From Leptospira sp. WS92.C1 (GTDB lineage Bacteria > Spirochaetota > Leptospiria > Leptospirales > Leptospiraceae), in the NCBI RefSeq assembly GCF_040833975.1, contig NZ_CP162130.1:2936001-3000000 (forward strand): a DNA stretch of 64,000 bases. Reading direction: 5' to 3'. Of the stretch, positions 52,149-64,000 are shown piece after piece. Made by a program: the position numbers and the translations under genes. The notes under the pieces are model-generated. The model did not search any database. It saw only the letters and a program-made list of their open reading frames with translations, and was not told the DNA's origin. Each line of letters begins with the position of its first letter. Position 1 is the first letter of the stretch.

Positions 52149-53531
52149 ATGAAATTTCCAGAGTCCCTAAACGGCATAAAGGCTCTTGTCCTTGGAGGAG
52201 GAATCTCCGGAAATTCCGCAGTCAATTTATTGCTTTCCACAGGGGCGTACCCCATTCTTTGTGATCGAAACCGCCCGGAGTCAAGCTCGATCGAGTATCT
52301 TCCCGATTCTACGGAACCAAACGCCCTCCCTGAAATTTCTCTGATTGTCAAGTCTCCCGGAATTTTACCATCACATCCGATTCTTCTTTATGCCTTAGAA
52401 AAAAAGATTCCCGTTTTTTCGGAGATCGATCTTGGAAGACATTTTTTTCAGGGAAAAATTTTAGGTATCACCGGAACGGACGGAAAATCCACGACAACTT
52501 CGTTGACTGCACATCTTTTGCGAAAAGATTTTTCGGATCTTCAGGAAGGAGGGAATCTCGGAATTCCGTTTACATCTTTTTGTAAGAATCCGATTTCTTT
52601 GGCGGTCTTGGAACTTTCGAGTTATCAGTTGGATGATTCTTCCGATTTGCATTTGGATGTTTCCGTATTTTTAAATTTGGCTCCGGACCATCTGGAAAGA
52701 CACAAAACGATGGAGAATTATTTTCTAGCAAAACTCAAGATTGCGGATTTTAAAAATCCAAATCATTCCTTAATCGTTTCCGAAAAAATCAAAGATAGAA
52801 TTTTGAATTCGACACAACTTCGATGCAAAATTCTGAGTTTTGGAAGAGACTCCAAATCTGCGGCGGTTGTGGATGAAAATGCTCTGCAAATTCGTACCGC
52901 CAATTTTATATACGATATCTCCGAATTTTATCTGCCAGGTTCTCACAATCAAGATAACCTGGCTGCGTCAATCCTTGCCGCGGAAGCAATCGGTGGAAAA
53001 CCGAAGTCCATACAATCTCAAATTCCGCTTTTTAAAGGGCTTCCTCACAGGTTCCAAATCGCGGGTGAAAAAAACGGCATCACGTTTATCAACGATTCCA
53101 AATCCACAAATCTCCATAGCATGCTGGCGGGAATGTCCACTTGGAAAAATCTAGAGCAAACCTGTCTTATCCTCGGCGGAAGACCCAAACAGGAGGATCC
53201 AAAACCGCTTTATGATTTTCTAATACAGAAAATCGGCTGCGTGATCCTGATCGGAGAAGGCCGTCCCGCCTGGGAAGAGGGAATCAGGAGCAGGATCGGA
53301 GACAAGTTGTTTGCGGTGGAAACCTTGAACGACGCGTTCGATATCTTGAAGAATGGAGAACTGTTTTCCGCTTCGAAGGAAAAACAAAAGGTTCGTCTGA
53401 AAAACGGAGCCGAACTTTCTTCGGTCGTCTTTTCACCGGCCTGCGCGAGCTTTGATCAATACAAAAACTTTGAAGAGAGGGGAAATCATTTTCTTTCTTT
53501 AGTTGAAAGCTTTCTGAAAAAAATTCAATAA
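52149..53531 (+). CDS. murD: UDP-N-acetylmuramoylalanine--D-glutamate ligase
   Basis: 461 residues from the ATG at 52149; an alternative start at 52110 adds 13 residues. It adds D-Glu to UDP-MurNAc-L-Ala with ATP in peptidoglycan synthesis. Evidence: N-terminal Rossmann [10 protein letters not shown]-loop [62 protein letters not shown] and LILGGRPK, in the family order. It is not in a dcw cluster here. Confidence 0.95.
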   Translation: MKFPESLNGIKALVLGGGISGNSAVNLLLSTGAYPILCDRNRPESSSIEYLPDSTEPNALPEISLIVKSPGILPSHPILLYALEKKIPVFSEIDLGRHFFQGKILGITGTDGKSTTTSLTAHLLRKDFSDLQEGGNLGIPFTSFCKNPISLAVLELSSYQLDDSSDLHLDVSVFLNLAPDHLERHKTMENYFLAKLKIADFKNPNHSLIVSEKIKDRILNSTQLRCKILSFGRDSKSAAVVDENALQIRTANFIYDISEFYLPGSHNQDNLAASILAAEAIGGKPKSIQSQIPLFKGLPHRFQIAGEKNGITFINDSKSTNLHSMLAGMSTWKNLEQTCLILGGRPKQEDPKPLYDFLIQKIGCVILIGEGRPAWEEGIRSRIGDKLFAVETLNDAFDILKNGELFSASKEKQKVRLKNGAELSSVVFSPACASFDQYKNFEERGNHFLSLVESFLKKIQ

Positions 53532-53984
53532 AACTAGTCACGCGGATCTGATTTAGCTCTACAAACCAACGGACCTTAAAAGCAAGACGAGAAAGCAGGC
53601 TTGTCTTTCTTTCCAATTCGATCCTACTCTTATTTTGATTTTTAGAACTCGCAATGGGAAAAGTCATCTGCGCTGATACGAATACCGTAGTTTTCTAATT
53701 CTGTCAAAATCGTTTTTTGAAAACAGATTTGTGGAATTAGTAAACATGCAAATAGGATAGTTCAGTTTTTTAACGATATAGAAAAATCTTGCTCAAAGGT
53801 TACGATTTGGGCTTCTAAAGACCGACTAGCCGTAGCTAAAACGGCATCACCTTAGTCTTTAATATTCTTAGGCCACGACTGTAAAATCAATTCAGGAAAA
53901 TAGTAAGTCTCTTTCATCAAACAACGGAAGGATGAATTTAAGATGCGATTCTTAAAAAAAGGGATTTTAAAACTAGTTCGAAAT
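53532..53984. other. Intergenic between convergent murD and the HD-GYP gene
   Basis: The minus frame at 53852-54103 ends with PELILQSWPKNIKD, which looks natural but overlaps the HD-GYP gene for most of its length and has no start of its own, so it may be the tail of a lost gene. No strong terminator was found. Confidence 0.35.
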
Positions 53985-55982
53985 CTAACGAAGTTGTCCC
54001 GCGTTGAGCAAACGTTCGTAGACCTTACCTTCGATAAAAATCTGGAGTAAATCGGCGTCCACATGATTTTCGCGGGCTTCCATTTGAAGGATATCCAAAG
54101 CACGCTCCAGAGGCACCGCCCTTTTGTAAGGACGATCCTTGTCGGTCAGTGCGTCAAAGATATCCGAAATCGTCATGATTCGGGATTGCACCGGGATCGA
54201 GTCTCCAGAAAGTCCCCTCGGATATCCGGTTCCGTCCAGCTTTTCGTGATGGGCGTGCGCGATGGAAGGAATCATCTTCAGATCTCCCGTCCAGGGAATT
54301 TTACTCAAAAACTGAAACGTATGTTCCACATGCGATTCGATCTGTTTTCTTTCCGCGAAATCCAGAGATCCCTTTTTGATCGTTAAAAATCCGAATTCAT
54401 ACGGAGAGATCAGATTTAAATTTTCTCCCCCCGTTGTGGAATAGTTCACCTTGGCGATTTCTTCCAACATCTGAAAATTAGATTCTTCTAATATAGAAGG
54501 TTCATTGGAGTCGACCACAATTTGAAACATCTGATCGAGTTTCTGATATTCCACCTGAAGCTCGAATTCGAGAGAAGTTTCGTAATCCGCAAAACCGAGA
54601 CTTCCGTGTTTTTTTAGATATTCCGTCTTTTTTTGAAGAATCCTGGATTCTATATCCTTTTTGATATATTGAAATCTCCAGCGGATGAGCTCGAGTTCGT
54701 AGTCTTCCAGTTTTTTGGACTTAACCAGGATTTTTTCACGAACCCCTACTTTTCCAAAATCATGAAGCAAGGACGCATAACGGATCTCTTTGATCTGTTC
54801 TTTAGAAAATTTGATATCTTTGTATTTACCTTCGGAGATCAGATCCACTGTTTCGGCAAGTCCGACGGTAAGCAACGCAACACGAAAGGAATGACCGCTC
54901 GTAGTCGGATCGCGAGATTCAATCGCGTTTACCGAGGCGGTCACAAAACCTTCGAAAAGAGTTTCGATGTCCTGAAGCAAATTGTTATTTTGAATCGCGA
55001 CCGCGGCTTGTCCGGCCACACTCATTACGAGCTGCGCCGAATAATCGTCAAAGGGAAGAATGTCTTTCCCTTTCATTTGATCCACGGTAAGCTTCTGATT
55101 AAAGTTTCTTTTTTTGTTGATCAGTTGTATGACACCGACCACTTCGTTCCTATGATTTTTCATTGGAACGACGAGCATAGATTTCGTGTGATAGTTCGAA
55201 AGCACGTCAAAGTTACTGTTAAAAGTATATTCCGCATCCTCCGGTAGATCGTAAACATCAGGAATGTTTAAAATTTTTCCGGTCGCGGCAACATAACCGG
55301 CGATGCTCGACTTATTGATCGGAAGTAAAAATTCCTCGGTATCGATATCCATCGACGAGATTTTAAACCTCAAATTTCGTATAAAACCGAGCTCATCCTT
55401 TTCCACGAGATAGAGAGAGCCGGAATCCGCAACGGAGATTTCCCGAGCGCTAAAGATAATTTCCCTCAAGAGTTTGTTGAAATCTTTTTCATCGGCGAGA
55501 CTGATTCCGATCCGAGTCAGTTTTGAAATTTCGTATTTTGTGGTATTTACTTTATGTTGAAGATCGAACCGATCCGTAATCATCTGAATCTGAGTAAACG
55601 CATTTAGAAAAGTTTTGTTCAAAACCACATCGGAAGAAAATTCGGGTAGGATTGCAAAAATGAGATCCTCTTCAATTTTGAGATCCTTGACGGGTAAATA
55701 ATCCAGCGTATCGTTGAGGATAAATCGACTTAAAATAAGAGGATTGGTCTGAAATTGTTTGTGAATGTCTCTTTGAAATTCCTTGAGAACCGGGACAGTT
55801 AAATAAAAAATAACGTTTAAAAAACCGATGGAATCCCGGATCGATTCAGAGGCAAAAAATTCGCTTAAATCTATAAATTGGACATCTAAACGAAAAGCAA
55901 TCGGATCGAGTCTTTTGGCAATTGAACGAGAATCCGTAACGATATATTTTGGAAACTTCTGACTCATCCTTTCAAGAGCCAA
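53985..55982 (-). CDS. GAF / HD-GYP cyclic-di-GMP phosphodiesterase
   Basis: 665 residues. Residues about 1-135 are an uncharacterised N-terminal domain; 150-335 form a GAF sensor domain; 364 to about 630 form HD-GYP. Metal ligands: H364 region (TTSGHSFRV), HD at 407-408 (LLHDFGK), HHE at 578-580 and the GYP signature GTGYP (584-588). It should break down cyclic di-GMP in the cytosol. Between KILVKSKKL and the [17 protein letters not shown] helix there is an insertion of about 110 residues not found in standard HD-GYP domains. The neighbouring hook genes suggest a link with motility. Confidence 0.9.
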   Translation of the reverse strand: MALERMSQKFPKYIVTDSRSIAKRLDPIAFRLDVQFIDLSEFFASESIRDSIGFLNVIFYLTVPVLKEFQRDIHKQFQTNPLILSRFILNDTLDYLPVKDLKIEEDLIFAILPEFSSDVVLNKTFLNAFTQIQMITDRFDLQHKVNTTKYEISKLTRIGISLADEKDFNKLLREIIFSAREISVADSGSLYLVEKDELGFIRNLRFKISSMDIDTEEFLLPINKSSIAGYVAATGKILNIPDVYDLPEDAEYTFNSNFDVLSNYHTKSMLVVPMKNHRNEVVGVIQLINKKRNFNQKLTVDQMKGKDILPFDDYSAQLVMSVAGQAAVAIQNNNLLQDIETLFEGFVTASVNAIESRDPTTSGHSFRVALLTVGLAETVDLISEGKYKDIKFSKEQIKEIRYASLLHDFGKVGVREKILVKSKKLEDYELELIRWRFQYIKKDIESRILQKKTEYLKKHGSLGFADYETSLEFELQVEYQKLDQMFQIVVDSNEPSILEESNFQMLEEIAKVNYSTTGGENLNLISPYEFGFLTIKKGSLDFAERKQIESHVEHTFQFLSKIPWTGDLKMIPSIAHAHHEKLDGTGYPRGLSGDSIPVQSRIMTISDIFDALTDKDRPYKRAVPLERALDILQMEARENHVDADLLQIFIEGKVYERLLNAGQLR

Positions 55983-56161
55983 TGAAACCGTACTTTAAAA
56001 TTATGGGAAAGAGAATTTTTCCCGGAACTTGTCAAAAAAAGCTCCGATTGCAAAATGATAATATCGAAGAAGGGTCGTTTGGTGCTTAGTGAGGATCGTA
56101 AGGCGGAATTCGGAACAGAAAAATTTGCCTAATGTTTTGTGGATTTCTCCAAGACAAAACC

Positions 56162-56207
56162 AAAAATCTCCTCTTTTCTTAACCTTGAAGGCAAGCGAAG
56201 AGGAGAT
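56162..56207 (-). terminator. Terminator of the flagellar hook operon
   Basis: A 10-bp stem ATCTCCTCTT/AAGAGGAGAT (56198-56207 with 56166-56175), a 22-base loop, and a T-run on the minus strand. It lies 16 bases after flgE. Confidence 0.8.
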
Positions 56208-56222
56208 CATTTAAAAATGAAC

Positions 56223-57617
<1,395 letters not shown>

Positions 57618-57644
57618 AAAGCTGTTACCTCGATTATCCTTTGT

Positions 57645-58367
<723 letters not shown>

Positions 58368-58386
58368 GATTGATTTCCTCCGAGGC

Positions 58387-59988
58387 CTATACTTTCAGAT
58401 CGAGCAGTTTCTCGGTTTTCCCTTCGGTTTTTTCCGAAAAACCATGAGGCTCTGAAAAATTTTCTTCCAAAGAAAGTTCGTCCTCTTCCCAAGAAGAATT
58501 TTTAAAATCGGAATCCCAATCTTCACCAAAAGCGGTTTGAAAAGAATGAGAATCTTGTTTGTGTTTCTCGGAGTCGCTGTTGAATGCGAACGCTTCCTCT
58601 CTTTCTCTCACTTCGATAACGAGAGATTCGAGTTCCAATCCGTTCGCTTTGAGTTCTTGTTTTAAGTTCGCGAGTTCGGCGGTTAATTGTTGTTTGACGG
58701 AATCCGATTCTACCATCAACTTTCCGCGAACGATATCCTTATCCGTCGAAATCGAAAGAGACATCTGTCCGAGGTCTTTTGGATTCATACGAATACTCGC
58801 TTCCGTTTTTCCGTTATCGAGAATCTGAACTCTCGCAGAACGGATCAGGTTCTGAAAGTTTTGTTGAATGTCTTTTTTGGAAAGAATCGAAGATTCTTTG
58901 GATGTTGAAAATTCTTTCTGAGAAGAAGAGATCGCGACCTCCCTTCCCACAACTACGGGACTTCCCAACCCTTTTGCGAGAGAGGAGTAAGAATCGGATC
59001 CTCCTCGGGAAGATTGTTCTTGTCCGGACTTACCAGAAGAATTCTCGGAGAATTGATTCAGAACGGCGATTTTGATTTCTTCTCTTGAGGATGATTTTAG
59101 ATTTAAGTAAGAATCCGTTTTTTTATCTCTGCTGATTTTCCATTTTTCTGAATCCGCGGCGATTTCCTTGGAGACCTCGGTTTTACCTTCATCCGGGGTT
59201 TTGAATGCTGCTTCCTTAATGGAAGAATTTTTTACATTCTCCTTAAGTTCCTTTGTATTGGATTCCTGAGAAAAGGAAACCGATTCCGATAGTTCGGAAG
59301 ATTTTGTTTCCGTTGAAACGGAAGATACTTCTTTCTTTCCAGTTTTGATTTTTGTTTCTTTGGAGAAAAGCTCGGAGGATTCCTCCGCCATTCCGAAGGA
59401 GGACGAAGAGGTTTCGGATTCTTTTTTAAGATTCAATTCTTTCCGCAAATCTGCGGCTTCTTCTTTGGAAAAAAGACTTTGTATGAATTCGGTTGTGGAA
59501 AGAGGGTTTGACTCGGTAGTTGTAAAAAAGGATTCTTCCGAAATCGTCGCTTCGAGTTCGTTTAATATTTTCGATTCTAATTCGGCATCGATGGCTTCGT
59601 CCGACTTTGCGTCTGCGACCAAAAACCAGGGCAGAACGGCGGTTTTGGAGATTTCTTCCAGATCTTCAATTTCATCTTCTTCGCGAACGACTTCCGAATC
59701 CTCGGACTCGATCGGTTCTTCCGATTCTATTTTTTTGTCTTTGGATTCTTGAGTTTCTTTGGCTTCGGGAACTTCCGATTTTGAAAACGCGTTTTGAATT
59801 CCGGTAAGAGTTTCATCCAGACCCTTTTGCGCGGAGCCCTGCAACGATTTCATGAGATCGAGGAAAGAATTTTTTCCGGTTAGGCCGAATCCGGACAAGA
59901 GCGAAACATTCGGAGTCGGATCTCCGGACGCAGGGACATTCTGTTTTATTCTGAATTCTGAAACTGTAAGGTCACTGGAAATATTCAT
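58387..59988 (-). CDS. fliK: Flagellar hook-length control protein FliK
   Basis: 533 residues. The long N-terminal region is low-complexity, rich in Ser, Glu and Lys, as usual for a FliK ruler. The C-terminal domain (about 385-475) has [41 protein letters not shown] and SLVIEV, the Flg_hook (PF02120) signature. It sets hook length and switches the export apparatus to filament proteins. First visible gene of the operon. Confidence 0.88.
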   Translation of the reverse strand: MNISSDLTVSEFRIKQNVPASGDPTPNVSLLSGFGLTGKNSFLDLMKSLQGSAQKGLDETLTGIQNAFSKSEVPEAKETQESKDKKIESEEPIESEDSEVVREEDEIEDLEEISKTAVLPWFLVADAKSDEAIDAELESKILNELEATISEESFFTTTESNPLSTTEFIQSLFSKEEAADLRKELNLKKESETSSSSFGMAEESSELFSKETKIKTGKKEVSSVSTETKSSELSESVSFSQESNTKELKENVKNSSIKEAAFKTPDEGKTEVSKEIAADSEKWKISRDKKTDSYLNLKSSSREEIKIAVLNQFSENSSGKSGQEQSSRGGSDSYSSLAKGLGSPVVVGREVAISSSQKEFSTSKESSILSKKDIQQNFQNLIRSARVQILDNGKTEASIRMNPKDLGQMSLSISTDKDIVRGKLMVESDSVKQQLTAELANLKQELKANGLELESLVIEVREREEAFAFNSDSEKHKQDSHSFQTAFGEDWDSDFKNSSWEEDELSLEENFSEPHGFSEKTEGKTEKLLDLKV

Positions 59989-60104
59989 ACCACGCTCCGC
60001 AATATTAAGAATCGATCTTTCCAGGATTTCCTTGACGGTTTTTTAAATTTTCTTCTCCCCTTTTGTAATTATGTCGCACTCAAGAGTGAATCTTTGGTAA
60101 AAGT

Positions 60105-60178
60105 GAGAATGTAGGAACTCCCCACTTCAATGAAATTGCATTTGCAAGGAGAATGTGGGAACTCCCCCTTCAATGAAA
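60105..60178 (+). repeat. Two tandem copies of a ~30-bp repeat
   Basis: 60105-60135 and 60149-60178 share GAGAATGT-x-GGAACTCCCC and CTTCAATGAAA with one substitution and one indel. Copy 2 overlaps the last codons and stop of the gene at 60170-60877. Confidence 0.8.
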
Positions 60179-60877
60179 GTTGACCCGTAAAGGTTTCAGC
60201 TCCGCGGACAAAACCGGAATCGGAGTCACCAAAGTTCCGAAGCGAAAATAAACGTTCCGCTTTGTTGCTACCGGAAGTCCATCCACATTCTGATAATCGG
60301 TCGTAAAATGCGCGCCTGCCGCCCAAGGTGCGAGGATATCAGCAATGTAGTCGTTGCGAATAAGAAGACCTTCCTTGTCGAAATAATAGGACTGTTTTCT
60401 ACAGTGAGTGTGTAAAAAAGGCGGGAACTCCGCGTCGATCCTAAAACCTTCGGCGAGTTCGACTTCACGAACACCATATTCCTTCAAAAGAAAAGGAACG
60501 CTTAAATACTGTGTAATTGCATAACCAAAAAAATACGAGACGTCTAAAGGATTCCAACGTCTGAATTTTCTAAACCCTTGAAAAGTCTTTCTATAATCGG
60601 AAATTTCGTATGCAACTTCGCTTTCATTTATATTAAATATTCCTACTTTACCATTCTGGAATATTATTTTTTTGTCGCGGGAAGGATAATCCAAAAATTC
60701 CGCCGTAAATTTCTTTGGAAAAACCTTTACGTGACCGTGTTTTTGAAAGGTTTTGCCCAAACCTTTCAAAACCGGAATCGAAGCGCCCAAACGATCAAAA
60801 TAAAATTCAAGACTATCCAATCGCTTCCAAAGATTCCATCCGCCGAATCGTTCGACTGCTCGTTCTAAAAGTTTCAT
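60170..60877 (-). CDS. Conserved protein of unknown function
   Basis: 235 residues without signal peptide or membrane segment. It is Phe/Tyr/Trp-rich with beta-strand alternation and motifs [37 protein letters not shown] and [22 protein letters not shown]. That ending recalls bacterial lipid-binding folds that read out as "conserved hypothetical" with a YFDxxGLLxRxDY motif. No function can be assigned. Its final codons come from the repeat at 60149-60178, so the C-terminus may have been replaced or trimmed. Confidence 0.65.
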   Translation of the reverse strand: MKLLERAVERFGGWNLWKRLDSLEFYFDRLGASIPVLKGLGKTFQKHGHVKVFPKKFTAEFLDYPSRDKKIIFQNGKVGIFNINESEVAYEISDYRKTFQGFRKFRRWNPLDVSYFFGYAITQYLSVPFLLKEYGVREVELAEGFRIDAEFPPFLHTHCRKQSYYFDKEGLLIRNDYIADILAPWAAGAHFTTDYQNVDGLPVATKRNVYFRFGTLVTPIPVLSAELKPLRVNFH

Positions 60878-61037
60878 GGGTGTTTGCTCCGATTCTACCC
60901 GATGATTACAGCAGAATCATTTTCGAAAAACCAAATATGGGTTCGAATTATTTTTTTTGAACCTTATAACGAGCGCATTTATAATTTTAGGGGATTTTTT
61001 ATAAAACCGAATTTAGAAAAAGTGGATAGCCGATTCC

Positions 61038-62279
61038 TTACTTGCAAGCTTTCTGCTTGCGAATCATTTCGCTCAATTGGCTTTGCTCTTCTTGAGTGAT
61101 ATTGTGTTTTTTTAAGATAGATTCAGCAAGAGAAACCGCTAAAAAATCCTTGTTGATACACTGACTGAAAAATTCAATCGCTTCGGCCCTTGTATTCTGA
61201 TTCTCCTTGCCCAGTCGAATTCGATGAAGTTCCAAACGTTTTTCCTGTGTGGATATGTCGACGATCAAATAGTCTTCGTAACATTCTTTGACGAAATGGT
61301 CGGGTAAATCCGTAATCAGGCACTTTTTCTTGGAAAAAAATTTCTTTTCGGAATCGGCGGAGGATTCGGTTACTACTTTTTCCACCGCTTTGCGGGTTTC
61401 CGAATTTTCCCGTGTAGGATTGGGAACGATCCGACCGTTTTTAGAGAATTCATTATTCGAAACCGCGTTATCCGGAATTACAATCTTGTTTTCGGAAATA
61501 GGTTCTCTTTTAAGAAGATGACTATAAAAATAGTCTATCATAAAAATGGAATATTTTTGAATCTTATCCTCATCGTGAAAGTTAAGAGCCGACTTTTTCG
61601 CGGAGCTCGCGGAATTCAAAATTTCAGCCTTGTTTGCTTTTGAAAATTCGAGTTGTTTTATCGTATTGGCCAAACTTTGATGAAATTTTTTGCGATACGA
61701 TTGATTCCAATTGATTGCAGATTCTTTTAAGACATCCTGGAATAGTAAAAAACTTCGATCTCTTTCTTTTAATTTTTTCTGAACCATCTCCCGATAAAGT
61801 TTTTTAAGATCGTCTTCCTTAGCCGATTTTTTTGAAGTTTTAGCGACCGGGGGTAGCTGAGTTGTTTCCGTTTTTTTATCCAAATCAAACCAGGTATATA
61901 TCGTATTCAAAACGGAATCGACTACCGATTGAAAAATATCTCCAATTAGGGTCGTCGATTTGAATTTATGATTTTTATCAACCGTCAGTTTTCTATAGAT
62001 CAATTCGTATTCTTGATTTCTGCTTTTTTGAAGCTCCGCATATTTATCGGTAAGATTCTTTTTTAATATTCTCCATTCCTGATAAATCTCTCCGCTTTTT
62101 CTGAGAAAGGGAATCAGCCTCGTTGTGGAAACGTTACCCAGAGAAGTTTCGTTTTTTACAAACTCCTCTCGAAAATGCTCAAGAGCTTTTGTTTCCAGCT
62201 CTCGATAGTGCTCCGTCAAGACCTCTGCGTCTTGAAATTCGGCAGAAACAGGAGTGTGATCGGGCGTTATCGAAGGCAA
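61038..62279 (-). CDS. Helical protein of unknown function, coupled to a thioredoxin-fold gene
   Basis: 413 residues, strongly charged and mostly helical, without signal peptide. It has coiled segments at about 25-115 ([20 protein letters not shown]) and 150-230, a hydrophobic patch near 120-140 ([21 protein letters not shown]), and a C-terminal module (about 325-410) with [19 protein letters not shown] and [19 protein letters not shown] do not recognise a family. It begins four bases after the stop of the thioredoxin-fold gene. Confidence 0.6.
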   Translation of the reverse strand: MPSITPDHTPVSAEFQDAEVLTEHYRELETKALEHFREEFVKNETSLGNVSTTRLIPFLRKSGEIYQEWRILKKNLTDKYAELQKSRNQEYELIYRKLTVDKNHKFKSTTLIGDIFQSVVDSVLNTIYTWFDLDKKTETTQLPPVAKTSKKSAKEDDLKKLYREMVQKKLKERDRSFLLFQDVLKESAINWNQSYRKKFHQSLANTIKQLEFSKANKAEILNSASSAKKSALNFHDEDKIQKYSIFMIDYFYSHLLKREPISENKIVIPDNAVSNNEFSKNGRIVPNPTRENSETRKAVEKVVTESSADSEKKFFSKKKCLITDLPDHFVKECYEDYLIVDISTQEKRLELHRIRLGKENQNTRAEAIEFFSQCINKDFLAVSLAESILKKHNITQEEQSQLSEMIRKQKACK

Positions 62280-62283
62280 GAAT

Positions 62284-62835
62284 TTATTCCCTCCATTTAA
62301 TGGAACAACCCATAGAAGGCATTTGATTGATCGGAGACGGATTTCCTTTTACAAGCTGATGAACCGCGTATTCCAATTCCCTACGGGAAATCTGTTTTTC
62401 ATTCTTCCAATTATCATCCATTCGCCCATGATAAAAAAGTTTCCGATCCGAGTCATAAAGATAGATATCCGGCGTGCATGTTGCCTTTAGATTTTTTGCA
62501 ACTTCCTGACTCTCGTCCACTAAGTACGGAAAATCGATTCCCCATTCCCCAATCTTTTGGGTCATAACCTCCGGAGAATCTTCGGGATAACCGGGATGAA
62601 TGTTCGGATTGATCGCAACGGTTTTTACTCCTAGCGAAAGGATTTCTCCAGCAAACCGAATGAGTCGAGGCCAAATCGCCTGTGCATAAGGACAATGATT
62701 GCAAGTGATCACCAGCAATAAACCGGTGGATCCAAAAAGATGATCGGAAGAATGAATTTTGCCCTTAGGATCGGGTAAGCAAAAGAAAGGCAAAACGCTT
62801 CCTAAAGGTATTTTTTCTGATTCAAGAAGGGACAT
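62284..62835 (-). CDS. Thioredoxin-fold (AhpC/TSA-like) protein
   Basis: 183 residues. Markers: [16 protein letters not shown] at the start, the active-site CNHCP ([14 protein letters not shown]), then [30 protein letters not shown] and [11 protein letters not shown] with the cis-Pro. It lacks a signal peptide, so it is probably a cytosolic reductase or resistance-type thioredoxin. A redox partner is unknown. The downstream gene is translationally coupled. Confidence 0.85.
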   Translation of the reverse strand: MSLLESEKIPLGSVLPFFCLPDPKGKIHSSDHLFGSTGLLLVITCNHCPYAQAIWPRLIRFAGEILSLGVKTVAINPNIHPGYPEDSPEVMTQKIGEWGIDFPYLVDESQEVAKNLKATCTPDIYLYDSDRKLFYHGRMDDNWKNEKQISRRELEYAVHQLVKGNPSPINQMPSMGCSIKWRE

Positions 62836-62961
62836 CGATTTGAACTTAGACTGAAATCAGTCTCATTTCATGAAATTATTTTTTTATAAAAAGTAATCAG
62901 ATTTTTTCGATTGAAATCAAAAAAATTTCGTATATTTCTATTTTCCTGATACTCTTCTCGT

Positions 62962-63537
62962 ATGAAAAACCCATTGTTTGAGACTTCTTTTGTCACAGAC
63001 CTATCTCAATACAGAGAAAAGTCTAACACGCGTAAACTGAAAGAAATCTTAAATTCTTCTTTGAATTTATACCGGATTTTTTTCGAAAATTTTCAGTTTG
63101 AAAAACGATTCTATCTTTTGATTCTTTTATTTTTAGTTCAATGTACCGGAACAAGACCAATCGCTCTCGGAGTACAAAACGGAAAATTAGGGATCTGTCC
63201 GGAAACCCCCAATTGTGTAGGTAGTTTTGTCGCAGCTACGGATCCGGAACACTTCATTTCACCCTTAAGTTATACCGGAACTCCCGACGAAGCTATGATA
63301 AAGCTGAAAACCGTAATCAGAGAGTATCCAAGAACTCAAATTATAAAAGAAGAAAGTAATTATCTTTATGTAGAATTTACGAGTTTTTTTTGGAGGTTTG
63401 TAGATGATGTGGAATTTTTAGTCGATTCTAAGACTTCTAAAATCCAAGTTCGCTCTGCGTCTCGTTTGGGCAAGTCCGATCTTGGAGTCAATCGTAAGAG
63501 AATTGAATCAATTCGAAAAGAGTTCGATTTAAAATAA
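62962..63537 (+). CDS. DUF1499-type lipoprotein
   Basis: 191 residues. A leader of about 45 residues precedes a hydrophobic segment ending LFLVQC (lipobox, Cys near 62), an unusually long N-terminus. The domain that follows fits DUF1499: CPETPNCVGS, AMIKLKTVIREYPRTQIIKEESNYLYVEFTS, FVDDVEFLVD, RSASRLGKSDLGVNRKRIE. Function of the family is unknown. There is no clear RBS, so the real start may lie inside the leader though no other ATG is present. Confidence 0.75.
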   Translation: MKNPLFETSFVTDLSQYREKSNTRKLKEILNSSLNLYRIFFENFQFEKRFYLLILLFLVQCTGTRPIALGVQNGKLGICPETPNCVGSFVAATDPEHFISPLSYTGTPDEAMIKLKTVIREYPRTQIIKEESNYLYVEFTSFFWRFVDDVEFLVDSKTSKIQVRSASRLGKSDLGVNRKRIESIRKEFDLK

Positions 63538-63586
63538 AAATTTTTATTACGAAGAAAGAAACTGTCTGATTTTAAAAAATGTTTCG

Positions 63587-64000
63587 CTAACGGGTGCTTA
63601 GGGGATTAGGATTGAATTCTATCCACCGAAATGCCCTGTTTTTCACAAGATCGAGGTGCCAGATATAGCTGTAGTGATTGTGAAAGGTTGGACATCCCAC
63701 ATTCAAAGCTTGATCGATAGAGTCCCCGACTCCAACGCTCTCCAGCCAAAGCAAATAATTCACCATAAAACATCGGGATACACCGTGAGCCGCCGAAATC
63801 GCACCAAGAATCGCCCAGACTCCCGTATCAATCCTCATATTGATACGGATCAGTTTTCCTTGATTTTTTTGATACAACGTTTTCCGAGCTTTAGAATTGA
63901 TTCTTCTCTTTGACAACAGAAATTTTTGATATCTTCGAAGGAGGGGTAAAATCCGTTTTGGAAGAACTTTTCTTTGTTCTTTCGTCAATGTATCGAGATA
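63587..64000 (-). CDS. DUF1564-type protein, 5' end beyond the window
   Basis: At least 138 codons; the frame is open from the TTG at 63988 to the window end (YLDTLTKEQRKVLPKRI), so the start lies outside. Features: a basic N-terminal part (LLRRYQKFLLSKRR), INMRIDTGVWAILGAISAAHGVSRCFMVNYLLWLE, and SIDQALNVGCPTFHNHYSYIWHLDL. These match DUF1564, a family seen almost only in Leptospira, with many paralogues and no known function. Confidence 0.8.
   Translation of the reverse strand, partial: YLDTLTKEQRKVLPKRILPLLRRYQKFLLSKRRINSKARKTLYQKNQGKLIRINMRIDTGVWAILGAISAAHGVSRCFMVNYLLWLESVGVGDSIDQALNVGCPTFHNHYSYIWHLDLVKNRAFRWIEFNPNPLSTR

Overview
The window looks like chromosome of a pathogen-clade Leptospira (spirochaete). 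Reasons: AT-rich sequence with sparse intergenic spacing; many short lipoproteins with loose spirochaetal lipoboxes; a leucine-rich-repeat lipoprotein; a DUF1564-type protein; a spirochaete-style fliK-flgD-flgE cluster; an alternative complex III operon; and IS3, IS256 and IS481 family elements mixed with decayed genes. I cannot name the species from sequence alone.

Layout. 0-5.3 kb: signalling and envelope genes (STAS protein, LytS-type histidine kinase, FecR-like membrane protein, fatty-acid-hydroxylase-type enzyme). 5.6-9.2 kb: two tandem Ig-like (Big_5) lipoproteins sharing a repeated two-cysteine signature. 9.3-13.5 kb: a Baeyer-Villiger-type flavin monooxygenase, an acetyltransferase broken by a one-base homopolymer change, and an exported zinc phospholipase C/nuclease-fold protein. 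13.9-22.4 kb: lipoproteins (one tandem pair), a small membrane protein, a membrane-bound AraC regulator coupled to a lipoprotein gene, and a TonB-dependent receptor.

22.4-27.2 kb is a decay zone: a ruined paralogue of the 18.4 kb lipoprotein gene, an internally deleted IS3 copy, and an intact IS256 element (24338-25703) with a perfect 8-bp target duplication, just upstream of the leucine-rich-repeat gene. 27.7-35.6 kb is the complete actABCDEF alternative complex III operon (quinol oxidation to periplasmic cytochrome c) plus a seventh lipoprotein gene. 38.2-45 kb is a second mobile zone: a truncated IS3, two near-identical inverted IS481 copies 3.4 kb apart, half of an IS256-type element, an ArsR-SRPBCC pair of foreign composition, and dead higBA and hxlR genes. 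A HEAT-type gene at 46.2-46.7 kb is bracketed by an exact 23-bp direct repeat.

47.5-53.5 kb holds core genes (GT39 glycosyltransferase, Cys-rich protein, rlmN, trpC, STAS protein, murD). 54-60 kb holds a GAF/HD-GYP cyclic-di-GMP phosphodiesterase and the hook operon fliK-flgD-flgE. The last 4 kb carries an unknown protein, a thioredoxin-fold protein with a coupled coiled protein, a DUF1499 lipoprotein and the 3' part of a DUF1564 gene that runs off the window.

No rRNA, tRNA, CRISPR array or riboswitch was recognised. The most second-look-worthy observations are the pseudogenes and junctions invisible to simple ORF calling, the cassette-like repeats around 46 kb, the histidine kinase that apparently lacks a standard start codon, and a shared palindrome immediately 5' of two ribosome binding sites.
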